The notes: generated by a model not told the origin, from the sequence alone. A stretch of 64,000 nucleotides of DNA from Ga0077555 sp033764055 (GCA_033764055.1 JANRJI010000111.1:1-64000); one strand, 5' to 3'. Numbered from the stretch's first letter, positions 41,872-51,128 are shown. Made by a program: numbers and translations.

Positions 41872-42003
41872 ATGAAGACCCTCGTCGCCTCCATCCTCGC
41901 CCTCGGCCTGCTGGCCGGCGCCGCCTCGGCCTCGACCCTCACCTCGGCCGAGACCCGCACCTCCACCGTCGAGTGGTGCCCGCCGCCCTACTACGGCCAC
42001 TGA
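41872..42003 (+). CDS. 43-residue secreted peptide, copy 2
   Basis: Identical in length to copy 1. Only three of 132 bases differ: one silent change in the signal peptide (TCG to TCC) and AAC to CGC, giving Asn29 to Arg (AETRTSTVEWCPPPYYGH). Its own GGAG site lies before the ATG, in a spacer containing a direct repeat GCTGACCCA. A strong intrinsic terminator at 42078-42108 ends the pair. Near-identity points to a recent duplication or gene conversion. Confidence 0.75.
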   Translation: MKTLVASILALGLLAGAASASTLTSAETRTSTVEWCPPPYYGH

Positions 42004-42077
42004 TCGGGTTTCTACGGCGCCGGCTGCTCCTCCCTCGTGCCGTCGCCGAGCATATTGTCCAGGCATATTCCAGCGTC

Positions 42078-42108
42078 GCCTCCGAAGCCCTGGCTTCGGG
42101 GGCTTTTT
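42078..42108 (+). terminator. Intrinsic terminator after the tandem peptide genes
   Basis: CCGAAGCC-CT-GGCTTCGG forms a perfect 8-bp stem, extended by GCC/GGC, and is followed by CTTTTT. It is the clearest rho-independent terminator in the window, and it shows that the peptide genes form their own transcript. Confidence 0.8.
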
Positions 42109-42191
42109 GCATCGCCGATGCCGGTCGGGCGCCGCCTGTCGACACCACCCTGAAGAGGACGATCTGCGCCGCTGTGTTGGCGTCCCGGGAC

Positions 42192-43616
42192 TCACTCGCC
42201 GGGTGCCGACTCCTTCCTCTTCTCCGTCGCCGGCTTGGCCACCACCGCCATCGGCAGCGTCTCGCCCTTGCCCTTCGCGCGCGGTTGCGGGCGCAGCAAA
42301 CCCTTCACGGCGCGCGAGGCGACCACTTCACCCTCGTTTGCGTAGGCCTCGTGGTTCCGCTCGATGTCCTTCAGGTCGTAAAGGTAATTGACCATCAGGC
42401 CGTGCGCCTCCCGTAGTCCTTTTTCCGAGACGTCGCCGAGCCAGTTGAGCCGCTCCAGGCGTGCGCCGTTGCCGAGGTGAAAGCGCGCGACGGGATCGAC
42501 CGGTCGCCCATCCCCCGACCTCGCAACCAGAAAATAGTGGCTGGCCAGCGCCATCAGCACCGGCTTCAAGGCATCGGCCTCGTCGGGATCGTCGATCCAG
42601 CCCGGATCGCTCAGCATCTGCAGTGCGACGCGATCCTGCGGCGTGACGATGTGGGCCGGCTCGTCCGCCACCACCCGATCGAGCCATCGCGCGAAATGCG
42701 GCACCGGCGACAGCGTGACGAACGTCTTGAGCTGCGGCTGCTCACGCACGAGCTCCTCCACCACCTGCTTGATCAGGAAATTGCCGAACGAGATGCCTCG
42801 CAATCCCTCCTGGCAGTTGGAGATCGAGTAGAACACCGCCGTGGTCGGCGATCCGTCGAGCGCCTTGCGCGCGGCCGGCTCGCCGATCAGGTTCTGGATG
42901 TGCCCCGGAATGTCGCGCGTCAGCGCCACCTCGACGAAAATCAACGGCTCGTCGATCAGCGACGGATGGAAGAAGGCGAAGCACCGCCGGTCAGCGGGGT
43001 CGAGGCGGCGCCTCAAATCGTCCCAGCCCTGGATCTCGTGCACCGCCTCGTACTGGATGATTTTCTCGAGGATGGCGGCCGGCGTCTGCCAGTCGATGCG
43101 CCTGAGCACCAGGAAGCCGCGGTTGAACCACGACGACAGCAGGTGCGCCATGTCGTCGTCGACCGCCGAGAAACCCGCCTCGCCCTTTCCCATTCGCAGC
43201 AGGTCACGGCGCATCGCGACGATCTCCGCCGTCGCACCCGCCGCGAGATTGAGGCGCCTGAAAAACTCCTGGCGCGGGCTTTCGACGGCATCCCTCAGCC
43301 GCTGCATGGTGGCCTCGCTCGGCCCGGCCAGATAAGCTTCGGCCGCAGCCTTGACCGCATCGGGTCCGGGCCTCAGCTCGTGCGCAATCAGCCGGAAGAA
43401 CGCCTTGCGATCCTCCTGACCAAGCGCCCGATAGCGATCGAGCAGCTCCCGCGCGATGGCAACGCCCGAGGCCTCCCCCCGGCCCGACATCAGCGAACGG
43501 ACCAGCTGCGCGATATCCTCACGAGCCGGCCCGATCAGCGCCTCTGGCAGATAGAGCCGGCCCCTCTCGGCGACTGTGGTCAACAGGTCCTGGAGGAAGG
43601 AAACGTTGATCGCCAT
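42192..43616 (-). CDS. Malonyl-CoA decarboxylase
   Basis: Converts malonyl-CoA to acetyl-CoA and CO2 in the cytosol. The 474-residue protein has the helical N-terminal domain and the acetyltransferase-like catalytic domain: FFHPSLIDEPLIFVEVALT, the serine region VFYSISNCQEGLRGISFGNF, LSPVPHFARWLD, and the catalytic His in ARFHLGNGARLERLNWLGD. GAGAGGGACAG precedes the ATG at 43616. No malonate transporter or malonyl-CoA synthetase gene is adjacent, unlike rhizobial mat operons. The family is certain. Confidence 0.95.
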   Translation of the reverse strand: MAINVSFLQDLLTTVAERGRLYLPEALIGPAREDIAQLVRSLMSGRGEASGVAIARELLDRYRALGQEDRKAFFRLIAHELRPGPDAVKAAAEAYLAGPSEATMQRLRDAVESPRQEFFRRLNLAAGATAEIVAMRRDLLRMGKGEAGFSAVDDDMAHLLSSWFNRGFLVLRRIDWQTPAAILEKIIQYEAVHEIQGWDDLRRRLDPADRRCFAFFHPSLIDEPLIFVEVALTRDIPGHIQNLIGEPAARKALDGSPTTAVFYSISNCQEGLRGISFGNFLIKQVVEELVREQPQLKTFVTLSPVPHFARWLDRVVADEPAHIVTPQDRVALQMLSDPGWIDDPDEADALKPVLMALASHYFLVARSGDGRPVDPVARFHLGNGARLERLNWLGDVSEKGLREAHGLMVNYLYDLKDIERNHEAYANEGEVVASRAVKGLLRPQPRAKGKGETLPMAVVAKPATEKRKESAPGE

Positions 43617-43710
43617 CTGTCCCTCTCGCGCCGGGGCGCCCCGAGCCGGCCCCCCCACAGGATGTAAGCCCGTCGTGCTGGCGCTTCAACCGCGGCGCCA
43701 TGCTGAGTCG

Positions 43711-44664
43711 TCAGTGGCCGGCACGCTCGGCGGCGACGATCCAGATTGCAGCCAGAACGACGAGCACGCCGAGCGCGATAAGTCCACGACGAGCCTCTCT
43801 CCGCACCTCTGCATCATCCCAGTTCTCGTAAAGTCCCCTCACGATCGACAGCTTGCCGATACGGGGGACGCCGTCGCGGCGTTGAGCGTGGTGCAAGGCA
43901 CCGGTGAGGTACCACATCGACGCCGCGAGCGGCATGATCGCGAGCATCACTACCGCGACGAAAGCCGCCTGCGGCTCGAGACCGAACGGCTTCGGACCCA
44001 GCACACCGACGAGCGCATCGATCATGTGAGGATGCTTGAAGCCGTCCCGGAGCAGGACCACGACAACGAGGAGCAGGGCTGCAAGGATGAAGTACCTGCG
44101 GAACCGCAGCGCGTGCGCGTCGATGGCTCGCTGGACGCTGGCCGAGGTTGCGCGACCGCCTGGCCTCGACCATCGCTGGAGCAGAAAGACCATGCCGAGG
44201 AGCAGAGGACCGAAACCATAGATGACGAGCCCGTTTTGATAGCCGATCGCCGTCTCGGCATCCTCTTGCGCCAGGAAGGCGCGCGTCGCCGCCAGGGACA
44301 ACACGTCGCCGCCGTCGGACCGCTCGACGGCATACGCGGGGTTGCCGAGCAGCCGGTCGAGATAGCGCACCGTCACCGTCTGGCCGGAAGCGGCGACGAG
44401 ACGCCGGGCGGCACCCCGATCTCCGAACGACCTGGCATGCAGGGAAACCGGCCTTCCCAGGTCGGGCGTCACCGAGAACTCGAACGCCGGCAGGCCGTCC
44501 CCGCGGTGCGTGACGAGTCGCACGCCGCCGAGCCGGCCCGAGATCGTCGATAGGCTCTTGTCGTCCGGCACCGAGCCCGTCAAACCGGACGCCAATCCGA
44601 GCCCGACGAGCCCATAGAAGACCGCTGCAACGGCAAGCACGGCGGCCCGCCTGATCGTGGCCAT
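43711..44664 (-). CDS. Hypothetical multi-pass membrane protein
   Basis: A 317-residue protein. The first membrane helix is near residues 6-26, followed by a ~120-residue beta-rich loop (SGRLGGVRLVTHRGDGLPAF, VSLHARSFGDRG), then helices near 150, 205 (YFILAALLLVVVVLL), 245 and 297 (IALGVLVVLAAIWIVAA). GGGGGGA precedes the ATG at 44664. The loop-then-helices layout loosely recalls DUF3592-like proteins, but I do not assign it. It is divergent from the lactonase-like gene. Confidence 0.65.
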   Translation of the reverse strand: MATIRRAAVLAVAAVFYGLVGLGLASGLTGSVPDDKSLSTISGRLGGVRLVTHRGDGLPAFEFSVTPDLGRPVSLHARSFGDRGAARRLVAASGQTVTVRYLDRLLGNPAYAVERSDGGDVLSLAATRAFLAQEDAETAIGYQNGLVIYGFGPLLLGMVFLLQRWSRPGGRATSASVQRAIDAHALRFRRYFILAALLLVVVVLLRDGFKHPHMIDALVGVLGPKPFGLEPQAAFVAVVMLAIMPLAASMWYLTGALHHAQRRDGVPRIGKLSIVRGLYENWDDAEVRREARRGLIALGVLVVLAAIWIVAAERAGH

Positions 44665-44838
44665 GGCATTCCCCCCGAGATCGCGCCTGTCGACCGAGCC
44701 AAGGCCAGGCTGACAGGACGACTCGAGCCTTCCTCCGATGATGCGAGAATGCGGAAGCATCTCGACGACGGGCCTCTCGACCAGGCCCCTTGGACGCGCA
44801 ATGCTGACGCGGGCCAACCAGCCAATGGAGGAACACCC

Positions 44839-45642
44839 ATGTCAGAGACCTACGAGATCCTCGCCCTCAAGTACGGCGAGAATACCGCCCGCAAGGCCGC
44901 CGACAACTACATGCATCCGACACCCGACGACCACGCCTCGGCGATGCCGATCGACTACTTCGTGTTCGTGATTCGCAATGCCAACCGTACGATCCTGGTC
45001 GACACCGGCTTCGACCACAAGGAGGCCGCCGCGCGCGGCCGCAAGATCACCGTAGAGCCGATCGAGGTCCTGAAGCGCATTGGCATCGCGCCCGAATCGA
45101 TCAAGGAGACCATCATCACGCACCTGCACTTCGACCACGCCGGCACCATGGACCAGTTCACCGGCTCGAAGTTCCACTTGCAGGCGGCCGAGATGGCCTA
45201 CGCCACCGGGCCCTGCATGTGCGAGGCGTCCATGCGGACCCCCTTCACGGCCGACCACGTCTGCCAGATAGTCAGGCACGTCTACTCGGGCCGGGTCCAG
45301 TTCCACGACGGCGACGGCCACATCGCCCCCGGCATCTCGGTGCACCACTGCCCCGGTCATTCGAAAGGCATCCAGGCGATCAGGGTCGCCACGGCCCACG
45401 GCCCCGTGGTGCTCGCCTCAGACGTCGTCCACTTCTACGGCAACATAGAGCAGCGCCGTCCTTTCTTCATCACCATCGACCAGGAGGCGACGCTCAAGTC
45501 CTATGACCGGCTGATCTCGCTCGGCGGCGGCTTGAGGAACGTGATCCCCGGTCACGATCCGCTGATCCTGAAGCGCTACCCGGCCTGGAAGCCCGAGACC
45601 CAGGGCATCGTGCACAAGCTCGATGCGCCACGCCTCGACTGA
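44839..45642 (+). CDS. Metallo-beta-lactamase-fold hydrolase, AHL-lactonase-like
   Basis: A 267-residue enzyme. Zinc ligands: HLHFDH in IITHLHFDHAGTMDQF near residue 95, a His in HHCPGHSKGIQAI, the bridging Asp in VVLASDVVHFYGN, and the last His in VIPGHDPLIL. This order matches the N-acyl-homoserine lactonase (AiiA/AttM) subgroup. GGAGGAACACCC precedes the ATG. No quorum-sensing gene adjoins, so other lactones are possible substrates. It is followed by a 27-base perfect hairpin. Confidence 0.87.
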   Translation: MSETYEILALKYGENTARKAADNYMHPTPDDHASAMPIDYFVFVIRNANRTILVDTGFDHKEAAARGRKITVEPIEVLKRIGIAPESIKETIITHLHFDHAGTMDQFTGSKFHLQAAEMAYATGPCMCEASMRTPFTADHVCQIVRHVYSGRVQFHDGDGHIAPGISVHHCPGHSKGIQAIRVATAHGPVVLASDVVHFYGNIEQRRPFFITIDQEATLKSYDRLISLGGGLRNVIPGHDPLILKRYPAWKPETQGIVHKLDAPRLD

Positions 45643-45656
45643 CGCCTGCCGCAGCC

Positions 45657-45683
45657 GCGGCGCCGGAGCGCTTCCGGCGCCGC
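45657..45683. terminator. Bidirectional hairpin between lactonase-like and GST genes
   Basis: GCGGCGCCGGA-GCGCT-TCCGGCGCCGC is a perfect 11-bp stem between two convergent genes, without a T tract. It likely ends transcription in both directions. Confidence 0.55.
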
Positions 45684-45689
45684 TGGTGC

Positions 45690-46271
45690 TCAGTTGGGCA
45701 GCTCGTATCCCACCGCGGTTTCCACCTCTATCGTCCGCATCACGGCAGGACGGGCCATCATCCGATCATAGTGAGCGTGCAGCGACGGGAATTCGCTCGG
45801 CAGCAACCCGAGCGAGTTGCGGAAGCGCCAGTAGAGGCGAAACAGGTGGATGTCGGCGATCGTGTAAGGTCCGATCGCCCAGGTACGCGAGCCGAGCCGT
45901 CGATCCGCCAAGCCATACACGACCTTGGCATGCTCTGGCCCCTTGGCTCTGGCCGGATGCAGGGTCGACGCGATGAACGACATCCACGAGATCACCTGTG
46001 CCTCGGCCTCGATATCACCCGTCGGGAACAGGCCGGCCTCAGGATGGCGGCGCGCAAGATAATACAGGATCGCGGCCACCTCCGTCATAGGCCGCCCGTC
46101 GACCAGGAGCACTGGCACCTTGCCCTCCGGATTGACCGACAGCACGCGCGGTTGCTGCGTCTCCTTGCGCGCCAGCGAGACAGGGACAGTCTGGAACGTC
46201 GCGCCGATCTCGTGCAGCGCGATGTGGGGAGCCATCGAGCTGGCGCCGGGGGCGAAATAAAGCGTGAGCAT
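45690..46271 (-). CDS. Glutathione S-transferase family protein, beta-class-like
   Basis: A 193-residue protein. LYFAPGASSMAPHIALHEIG is the thioredoxin-fold start; bacterial beta-class enzymes have GACSLAPHI here, so the catalytic Cys10 is Ser in this copy. NPEGKVPVLLVDGRPMTEVA is the glutathione-binding cis-Pro segment, and the C-terminal helical domain includes YTIADIHLFRLYWRFRN. A Ser could still activate glutathione, as in other GST classes. It lies 18 bases from the cupin gene and is co-transcribed with it. Confidence 0.88.
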   Translation of the reverse strand: MLTLYFAPGASSMAPHIALHEIGATFQTVPVSLARKETQQPRVLSVNPEGKVPVLLVDGRPMTEVAAILYYLARRHPEAGLFPTGDIEAEAQVISWMSFIASTLHPARAKGPEHAKVVYGLADRRLGSRTWAIGPYTIADIHLFRLYWRFRNSLGLLPSEFPSLHAHYDRMMARPAVMRTIEVETAVGYELPN

Positions 46272-46289
46272 GCGACGGCTGCCTCCCGG

Positions 46290-46649
46290 CTACTGGGCAT
46301 GGACATCGACGATACGCTGGGGCGAGGCGTGCACACCGAGCGTAACGAGCGCCGTGTCGCCGGTCGCCCCGAACCAGTGCTTCACGTTCGACGGAAAGAC
46401 GAGCGTCGTGCCTGGGCTCAGAAGGGAGATGGCATCGCCACCTTCGATCCAGGCCTCTCCCTGGCCCTCGAGCACCGTGACCGTCTCCAGATAGGGATGT
46501 GAATGGAGCGGTGTCCGGTAGCCGGGAGGCGACGTCTGCACGCCGACGCGAATCGGTGTCGATCCCTGGGCGTCGCCGACGATCGTCTGGTAGATCGCCC
46601 CGCCCTTGAAAATCTCGGGCGCCACATCCCCGTGACGGACCACCGGCAT
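46290..46649 (-). CDS. Single-domain cupin protein
   Basis: A 119-residue beta-barrel. The metal motif 1 is TPLHSHPYLETVTVLEGQGE with two His and one Glu; motif 2 has PSNVKHWFGATG with one His, so a complete 3-His/1-Glu site is present. GAGGAGAGCC precedes the ATG at 46649. It could be an isomerase, dioxygenase or binding protein. It is upstream of the GST gene by 18 bases on the same strand. Confidence 0.85.
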   Translation of the reverse strand: MPVVRHGDVAPEIFKGGAIYQTIVGDAQGSTPIRVGVQTSPPGYRTPLHSHPYLETVTVLEGQGEAWIEGGDAISLLSPGTTLVFPSNVKHWFGATGDTALVTLGVHASPQRIVDVHAQ

Positions 46650-46882
46650 GACGGCTCTCCTCTTCGGGCACAACGAACGGCTGTAGCCTGCAGTATACCC
46701 GGCGACCCTCATGCTCGCGACATGAAAAACCGGAACCCGGGCTGGCCCGTCGCCGTTGAACGCGGGCCCCTTCGACGCACGTTAACCGACATCTCCTATA
46801 GTGGATGGGTCGGGCCGGCTGGTCGGTCTGCCGGCACGATTCGGCACGCGAATTGCTGGTTGCGGCGTACGGAGTCCGAACC

Positions 46883-47824
46883 ATGACGCGCACGAGGATT
46901 GGCATTGCACTGGGTGGCGGCGCTGCGCGCGGCTGGGCTCATATCGGCGTGCTGAGAGCTCTCGTCCAGGCCGGCATCGTACCGGATGTCATCGCCGGCA
47001 CCTCCATCGGCGCGGTCGTCGGGGGGTGTTTCGCCGCCGGGCGGCTCGACGAGCTGGAAGGGTTCGCCAGAGACCTGACCCGCCGCAAAGTCTTCAGCTT
47101 TCTCGACTTCAACATGTCGGGCTCGGCCTTGATCAGTGGCCGTCGCCTGGTCGATCGTCTCGACAAGCACCTCCAGGGCGTCGGCATCGAGGAGCTGTCA
47201 CGTCGGTACGTCGCAGTCACCACCGAGCTCGGCACCGGCCACGAGGTCTGGCTTACGCGGGGGCGCCTCACGGACGCCATGCGGGCGTCCTATGCGATTC
47301 CGGGAATCTTCAAGCCATTGCGGATCGGCGGTCGCTGGCTTTTCGACGGCGCGCTCGTCAATCCCGTCCCGGTCTCGGTCTGCCGTGCGCTGGGTGCAAG
47401 ATACGTCATCGCCGTCAATCTCAATGCCGATCTCGGAGGGCGTGGCGGGGTCATTGCGGACCCAGACTTGGACGACTTGCCACCCGTCGATTCCGACCCG
47501 GGCACCGGCACGAGCCAGCCGGGCGCGGCCCGCCTCGTTCGCAATCAGCTCCTCGGCGATGCCGGAAGTGGCCCCGGCATCTCGAGCGTGATGGTGCAGG
47601 CGTTCAACATCGTGCAGGATCGCATCGCCCGTTCGCGCCTCGCTGGCGATCCGCCCGATGCGATGATCAGCCCCCGCCTCGCCGGTCTCGGCATGTTCGA
47701 CTTTCATCGCGCCGACGAGATGATTCATCGGGGTCTGACCGCGGCGATGCGCGAGACCGAGGACCTGCGCCGAGAGCTTGCCTCCCGCCAGGCAGCCTTC
47801 GCCCGCGTGCCGGACTACGCCTGA
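46883..47824 (+). CDS. Patatin-like phospholipase, RssA type
   Basis: A 313-residue serine lipid hydrolase. The oxyanion loop is ALGGGAARGWAHIGVL, the nucleophile elbow VIAGTSIGAVVGG, and the Asp of the Ser-Asp dyad is in FDGALVNPVPVSV. These match the RssA/NTE subgroup. GGAG precedes the ATG at 46883. It is divergent from the cupin gene, with 233 bases between. There is no signal peptide, so it should be cytosolic or membrane-associated. Substrate is not known. Confidence 0.92.
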   Translation: MTRTRIGIALGGGAARGWAHIGVLRALVQAGIVPDVIAGTSIGAVVGGCFAAGRLDELEGFARDLTRRKVFSFLDFNMSGSALISGRRLVDRLDKHLQGVGIEELSRRYVAVTTELGTGHEVWLTRGRLTDAMRASYAIPGIFKPLRIGGRWLFDGALVNPVPVSVCRALGARYVIAVNLNADLGGRGGVIADPDLDDLPPVDSDPGTGTSQPGAARLVRNQLLGDAGSGPGISSVMVQAFNIVQDRIARSRLAGDPPDAMISPRLAGLGMFDFHRADEMIHRGLTAAMRETEDLRRELASRQAAFARVPDYA

Positions 47825-47829
47825 CGGTC

Positions 47830-48261
47830 TCAGCCCGCCGCGATATAGTCGCGCATGGCGCTTGCCTCCATCTCGATCTCCGCCACGCGGTGCTTCACGA
47901 CGTCACCGATCGAGACGATACCGACCAGGCAGCCGTTCTCGATCACGGGCAGATGGCGGAAGCGGCCTTCGGTCATCCGAACCATGAGCGCGTCGATGGT
48001 GTCGCTCTCGCGGCATGTCACGACGCCCCGGGTCATGACCTCGTCCACCGGCCACGCCAGCACATCAGGACCGTGCTCGGCGAGTTCCCTCACCACGTCT
48101 CTCTCCGAGACGATTCCGGCCACCTCCACGCCCGGGGCGGTGACCACAACGGCACCGATCCTGTGCACGGCCAGACGCTGCACCACCTCGCCGAGCGAGA
48201 CACCCGTGGCAACGGTCTCCACCGCTCGTCCCTTCACCTTCAGGATGGCTGCGACGTGCAT
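47830..48261 (-). CDS. CBS-domain pair protein
   Basis: A 143-residue protein made of two CBS motifs. The first reads VSLGEVVQRLAVHRIGAVVV then GIVSERDVVRELAEHG, and the second DTIDALMVRMTEGRFRHLPV then GIVSIGDVVKHRV. CBS pairs bind adenine nucleotides and act as small regulators. GGAGGAG lies about nine bases before the ATG at 48261, which I prefer to the ATG two codons upstream. It is convergent with the patatin gene. The partner is unknown. Confidence 0.9.
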   Translation of the reverse strand: MHVAAILKVKGRAVETVATGVSLGEVVQRLAVHRIGAVVVTAPGVEVAGIVSERDVVRELAEHGPDVLAWPVDEVMTRGVVTCRESDTIDALMVRMTEGRFRHLPVIENGCLVGIVSIGDVVKHRVAEIEMEASAMRDYIAAG

Positions 48262-48632
48262 GATCATCTCCTCCGCCCCAGGCTGGAGAACGGTCGACCA
48301 CGCCTCCCACGTGCCGGTCGCGTCCCCGCCCGAGGGCGGCCCCATCGCGAACCGGCTCCGCGCCCGGCCGCCGCGCCTGCGGGCTGGCTTCGGGTTGCAT
48401 CGATCCGGGGAGTCCCGGACGGGAGCCACTTTCCGCCGCGCGACCTCGCCGCACAAGCCGGCAGCCACGCGACTGCAGCAAGCCCCGTTGCCGGAGGACC
48501 CGGCTCGTGGACCGCCTCCGATCCAGATACGCTTGGAAATGCGTCCAAGGGCACGCCATAACATATTGCTTTGGATATCGATTCACGTCCGCGCTGAAAG
48601 CGAAGGTGCTCCCGGTTCTGCTGATCGGACGC

Positions 48633-49349
48633 TTAGTGCAGCGCCGCTCGCATCTGCGGTCGCGGCGGATCAAAGAGCCCGAATGTGACCAGGCCGAACG
48701 CGAAGCCGCCGAGGTGGGCTTCCCAGGCGATGCCACCTGCCGACGTGAGCAGGGGGGCGATCAGTGCCGTCGCGAAATTCAGCACAACCCAGAAGCCGAT
48801 CGCCAGGGCGCCGCGGCGATCGCGCAGCACCTCCGCGAGCGACATCCGGCGGATCAGCCGCGGATCGCCACGGAACGCGGCAGGCCCGCCGTCGTCGAAG
48901 GCGGAGAAGAGGAAGCGGAATGCACCGCCCATCAGCCCCGCCAACGCCCCCGATGCCCCGACCATCAGGGTGTTGTCGCCGAGGTGGAGGGCGATGAATG
49001 CCAAGCCCCCTGCAATGCCGGACAGCACCGCAAAGGCGAGGAAGCGCCACGCACCGATCCGGCTCGCGACAGCACTGCCGAACGCCAGAAGCCAAGCCGA
49101 GTTGAGCACCAGATGCGTGACATCCCCATGCACGAGCTGGTGCGTGACGAGCGACGTCAGGCCGACCCAACCCTGCCCATAAAGCGCCCGTCCTGTGCCG
49201 TACCGCGCCGGAATGAGCGCGAGCGTCTCCATCACGTCGCTCCAATGCGCGTCCGAGAGCTGGCTCATCGCCACATGCACGAGCACCAGCAGCCCGAGCA
49301 GCCAGGCGATCACCGGCGGCGCATTGAAGATCGGCTCTCGCGATTGCAA
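48633..49349 (-). CDS. Rhomboid-family intramembrane serine protease
   Basis: A 238-residue inner-membrane protein with six hydrophobic helices. The catalytic Ser is in NTLMVGASGALAGLMGG and the His in IAWEAHLGGFAFGLV; VTHQLVHGDVTHLVLNSAWL is the conserved HxxxH-N region of helix 2. The start appears to be TTG at 49349 with GAGGAG upstream, because no ATG with a ribosome site is in frame there. The 245-base divergent region to the PAS protein gene lies upstream. Substrates unknown. Confidence 0.88.
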   Translation of the reverse strand: MQSREPIFNAPPVIAWLLGLLVLVHVAMSQLSDAHWSDVMETLALIPARYGTGRALYGQGWVGLTSLVTHQLVHGDVTHLVLNSAWLLAFGSAVASRIGAWRFLAFAVLSGIAGGLAFIALHLGDNTLMVGASGALAGLMGGAFRFLFSAFDDGGPAAFRGDPRLIRRMSLAEVLRDRRGALAIGFWVVLNFATALIAPLLTSAGGIAWEAHLGGFAFGLVTFGLFDPPRPQMRAALH

Positions 49350-49594
49350 CGGCGGTCTCCTCGGGGCGACGGGTCGACACGGCCCTGCGGCGGCCGCCAG
49401 CCGTCGGCTTAACTCTGACCTCGGCGGGCGACAACTGGCAATTCGGCACCCGCCTCCCCTGGCACAGATGGTGCTGAAGGTCACCGACTCCTTCCTGCAC
49501 GGAGAGCCGGCCGTCCCAATGCGGGACGGCCGGCATCGAGCGGCGGGACCGTGACAACCCAGGCGAGCCGGCGGCGTACCGGCAAGGTGAGCGC

Positions 49595-50212
49595 ATGAAG
49601 CAGCCGACAACTCGAATTCTCTACGACTACTGGAACGGCGTGCGGCGCAATCGCATGGCACCGACCCGATTCGAGATCGAGCCCTCTCGCATCGCCCCGA
49701 TTCTCTCCGAGACCTTCATACTCGAGCGTGCGGGAGCCCGATCTTATCAGTTCCGGCTGGCCGGCACGCGCATCTGTGAACATTTCGGCCAGGAGCTGCG
49801 CGGCCTCGACTTCACCTGGATCGCGGCCGACGACACCCGCGCTGTCGTGAACGTACTCGATACGGTCACTCACGAGGGCTGTGGTGCTGTCTTCGAGGTC
49901 GAGGCGATCGCTCCGGATGGGCGCGCGGCTCATTTCGAGGCGATCGTGCTTCCTCTCGTGCATCCCGCCGACAAGATAACGAGATATCTCGGCGCCATCT
50001 CGTCGATCGATCCCCCGGCATGGCTCGGATCCGAGCCGCTCGAGCCGTCCGGGCTCCTCTCGTACGAGTTCATCTGGCCTGAGGGCCGCCCGCAGGCCAT
50101 GGCCATGCAGGCACATCGCCAGATGCCCTTTGCGCCGGAGCTCGCCGCCGCACGTATCGTGCGCAGCGACCGCCGCCAGTTCCGCATTCTCGACGGGGGC
50201 CGCAAGGAATAG
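49595..50212 (+). CDS. PAS_5-domain protein (DUF1457)
   Basis: A 205-residue protein of the PAS_5 family common in alphaproteobacteria. ILYDYWNGVRRNRMAPTRFE and IEPSRIAPILSETFILE form the start of the PAS fold; YQFRLAGTRICEHFGQELRG and FTWIAADDTRAVV are typical core strands. No output domain is attached. It stands 277 bases upstream of a double-PilZ gene on the same strand, a pairing that recurs in this order. Role inferred: sensory module in second-messenger signalling. Confidence 0.85.
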   Translation: MKQPTTRILYDYWNGVRRNRMAPTRFEIEPSRIAPILSETFILERAGARSYQFRLAGTRICEHFGQELRGLDFTWIAADDTRAVVNVLDTVTHEGCGAVFEVEAIAPDGRAAHFEAIVLPLVHPADKITRYLGAISSIDPPAWLGSEPLEPSGLLSYEFIWPEGRPQAMAMQAHRQMPFAPELAAARIVRSDRRQFRILDGGRKE

Positions 50213-50489
50213 TGCTGCCGAAATCACCTCGGACGCCGGCCGGCGCGAGGTGGTTGGCGGCCGCCCCGCGTCCCGCCGGCTCATGACGTGCCCGGGTGGT
50301 TTGCACGGCCGGGAACCATTCCTGTGCCAGGGACATTCACGTGTGCCGCGTATCGAAAACGACCGGACCTTTAGAACATCCTTAAGTGCCGTCCCTCATA
50401 GTCGGTCGGGTTCCCCGAGCGGTACCCGGCCGGCTGCTCCCGAGGCGGCGCCGGTCTTCACGATTGCATGTCGAGCACAGGTTGTCCCT

Positions 50490-51128
50490 ATGGCGCTGGA
50501 GTTGCCCGAACCACTTGCCGCCCACGAGCCGCTGGAGCCACTTGCGGCTCGCCTGGAGCCAGACCGGCGTCGGCACAGGCGCGTGCCGCTGTCCTTATTG
50601 GGCCGGTTCATGCGCGCCAACAAGCAGGAGTACCCCTGCAAGCTAGTGGACATTTCGGTCGGTGGCGCCGCGTTGATGTCGCCCGTACCAGTCGAGGACG
50701 GCGAACGCGTCGTCGTCTACCTCGACGTGCTGGGCGGCCTCGAAGGAAAGGTCGTGCGCCAGCTTCCCGGTGGCTTTGCCATGGAGCTCTCGGCCACCCC
50801 CCATAAGCGCGAGAAGCTCGCCGCCCAGATCACGTGGCTGATCAATCGCCATGAGCTGGGCACCGCGGACGGTCGCCGCCACGAGCGCATCGTCCCCCGC
50901 AAGAGCTCTTCGACTCTCGAGGTGGAAGGCGACGTGATCACCCCCTGTCAGGTGCTCGACGTGTCCATTTCCGGCGCCTCCATCGAAACTGAGGCTCGCC
51001 CGCCTATCGGCACCGAGGTCAAGCTCGGGAAGCTGAGGAGCCGCGTCGTCCGCCATCACGAGACGGGGCTGGCCGTGCGTTTCCTGGACATCCAGCAGCC
51101 GACCGCGCTGCGCCGTTATTTCGGTTGA
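50490..51128 (+). CDS. Protein with two PilZ domains
   Basis: A 212-residue likely cyclic-di-GMP receptor. Domain 1 (about 25-115) has PDRRRHRRVPLSLLGRFM and VDISVGGAALMSP; domain 2 (about 128-212) has GRRHERIVPRKSSSTLEVEG and LDVSISGASIETEA. In both, the RxxxR and D/NxSxxG nucleotide-binding motifs are present. I chose the ATG at 50490 because the fold begins soon after. The BTLCP protease follows 77 bases later, making a PAS-PilZ-BTLCP group. The controlled process is likely surface or motility related. Confidence 0.88.
   Translation: MALELPEPLAAHEPLEPLAARLEPDRRRHRRVPLSLLGRFMRANKQEYPCKLVDISVGGAALMSPVPVEDGERVVVYLDVLGGLEGKVVRQLPGGFAMELSATPHKREKLAAQITWLINRHELGTADGRRHERIVPRKSSSTLEVEGDVITPCQVLDVSISGASIETEARPPIGTEVKLGKLRSRVVRHHETGLAVRFLDIQQPTALRRYFG

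Noticed and set aside
46801..48561. A 586-residue plus-strand frame over the patatin and CBS genes
   Set aside because: Low-complexity Arg-rich translation; the patatin frame and the minus-strand CBS frame are strongly supported instead.
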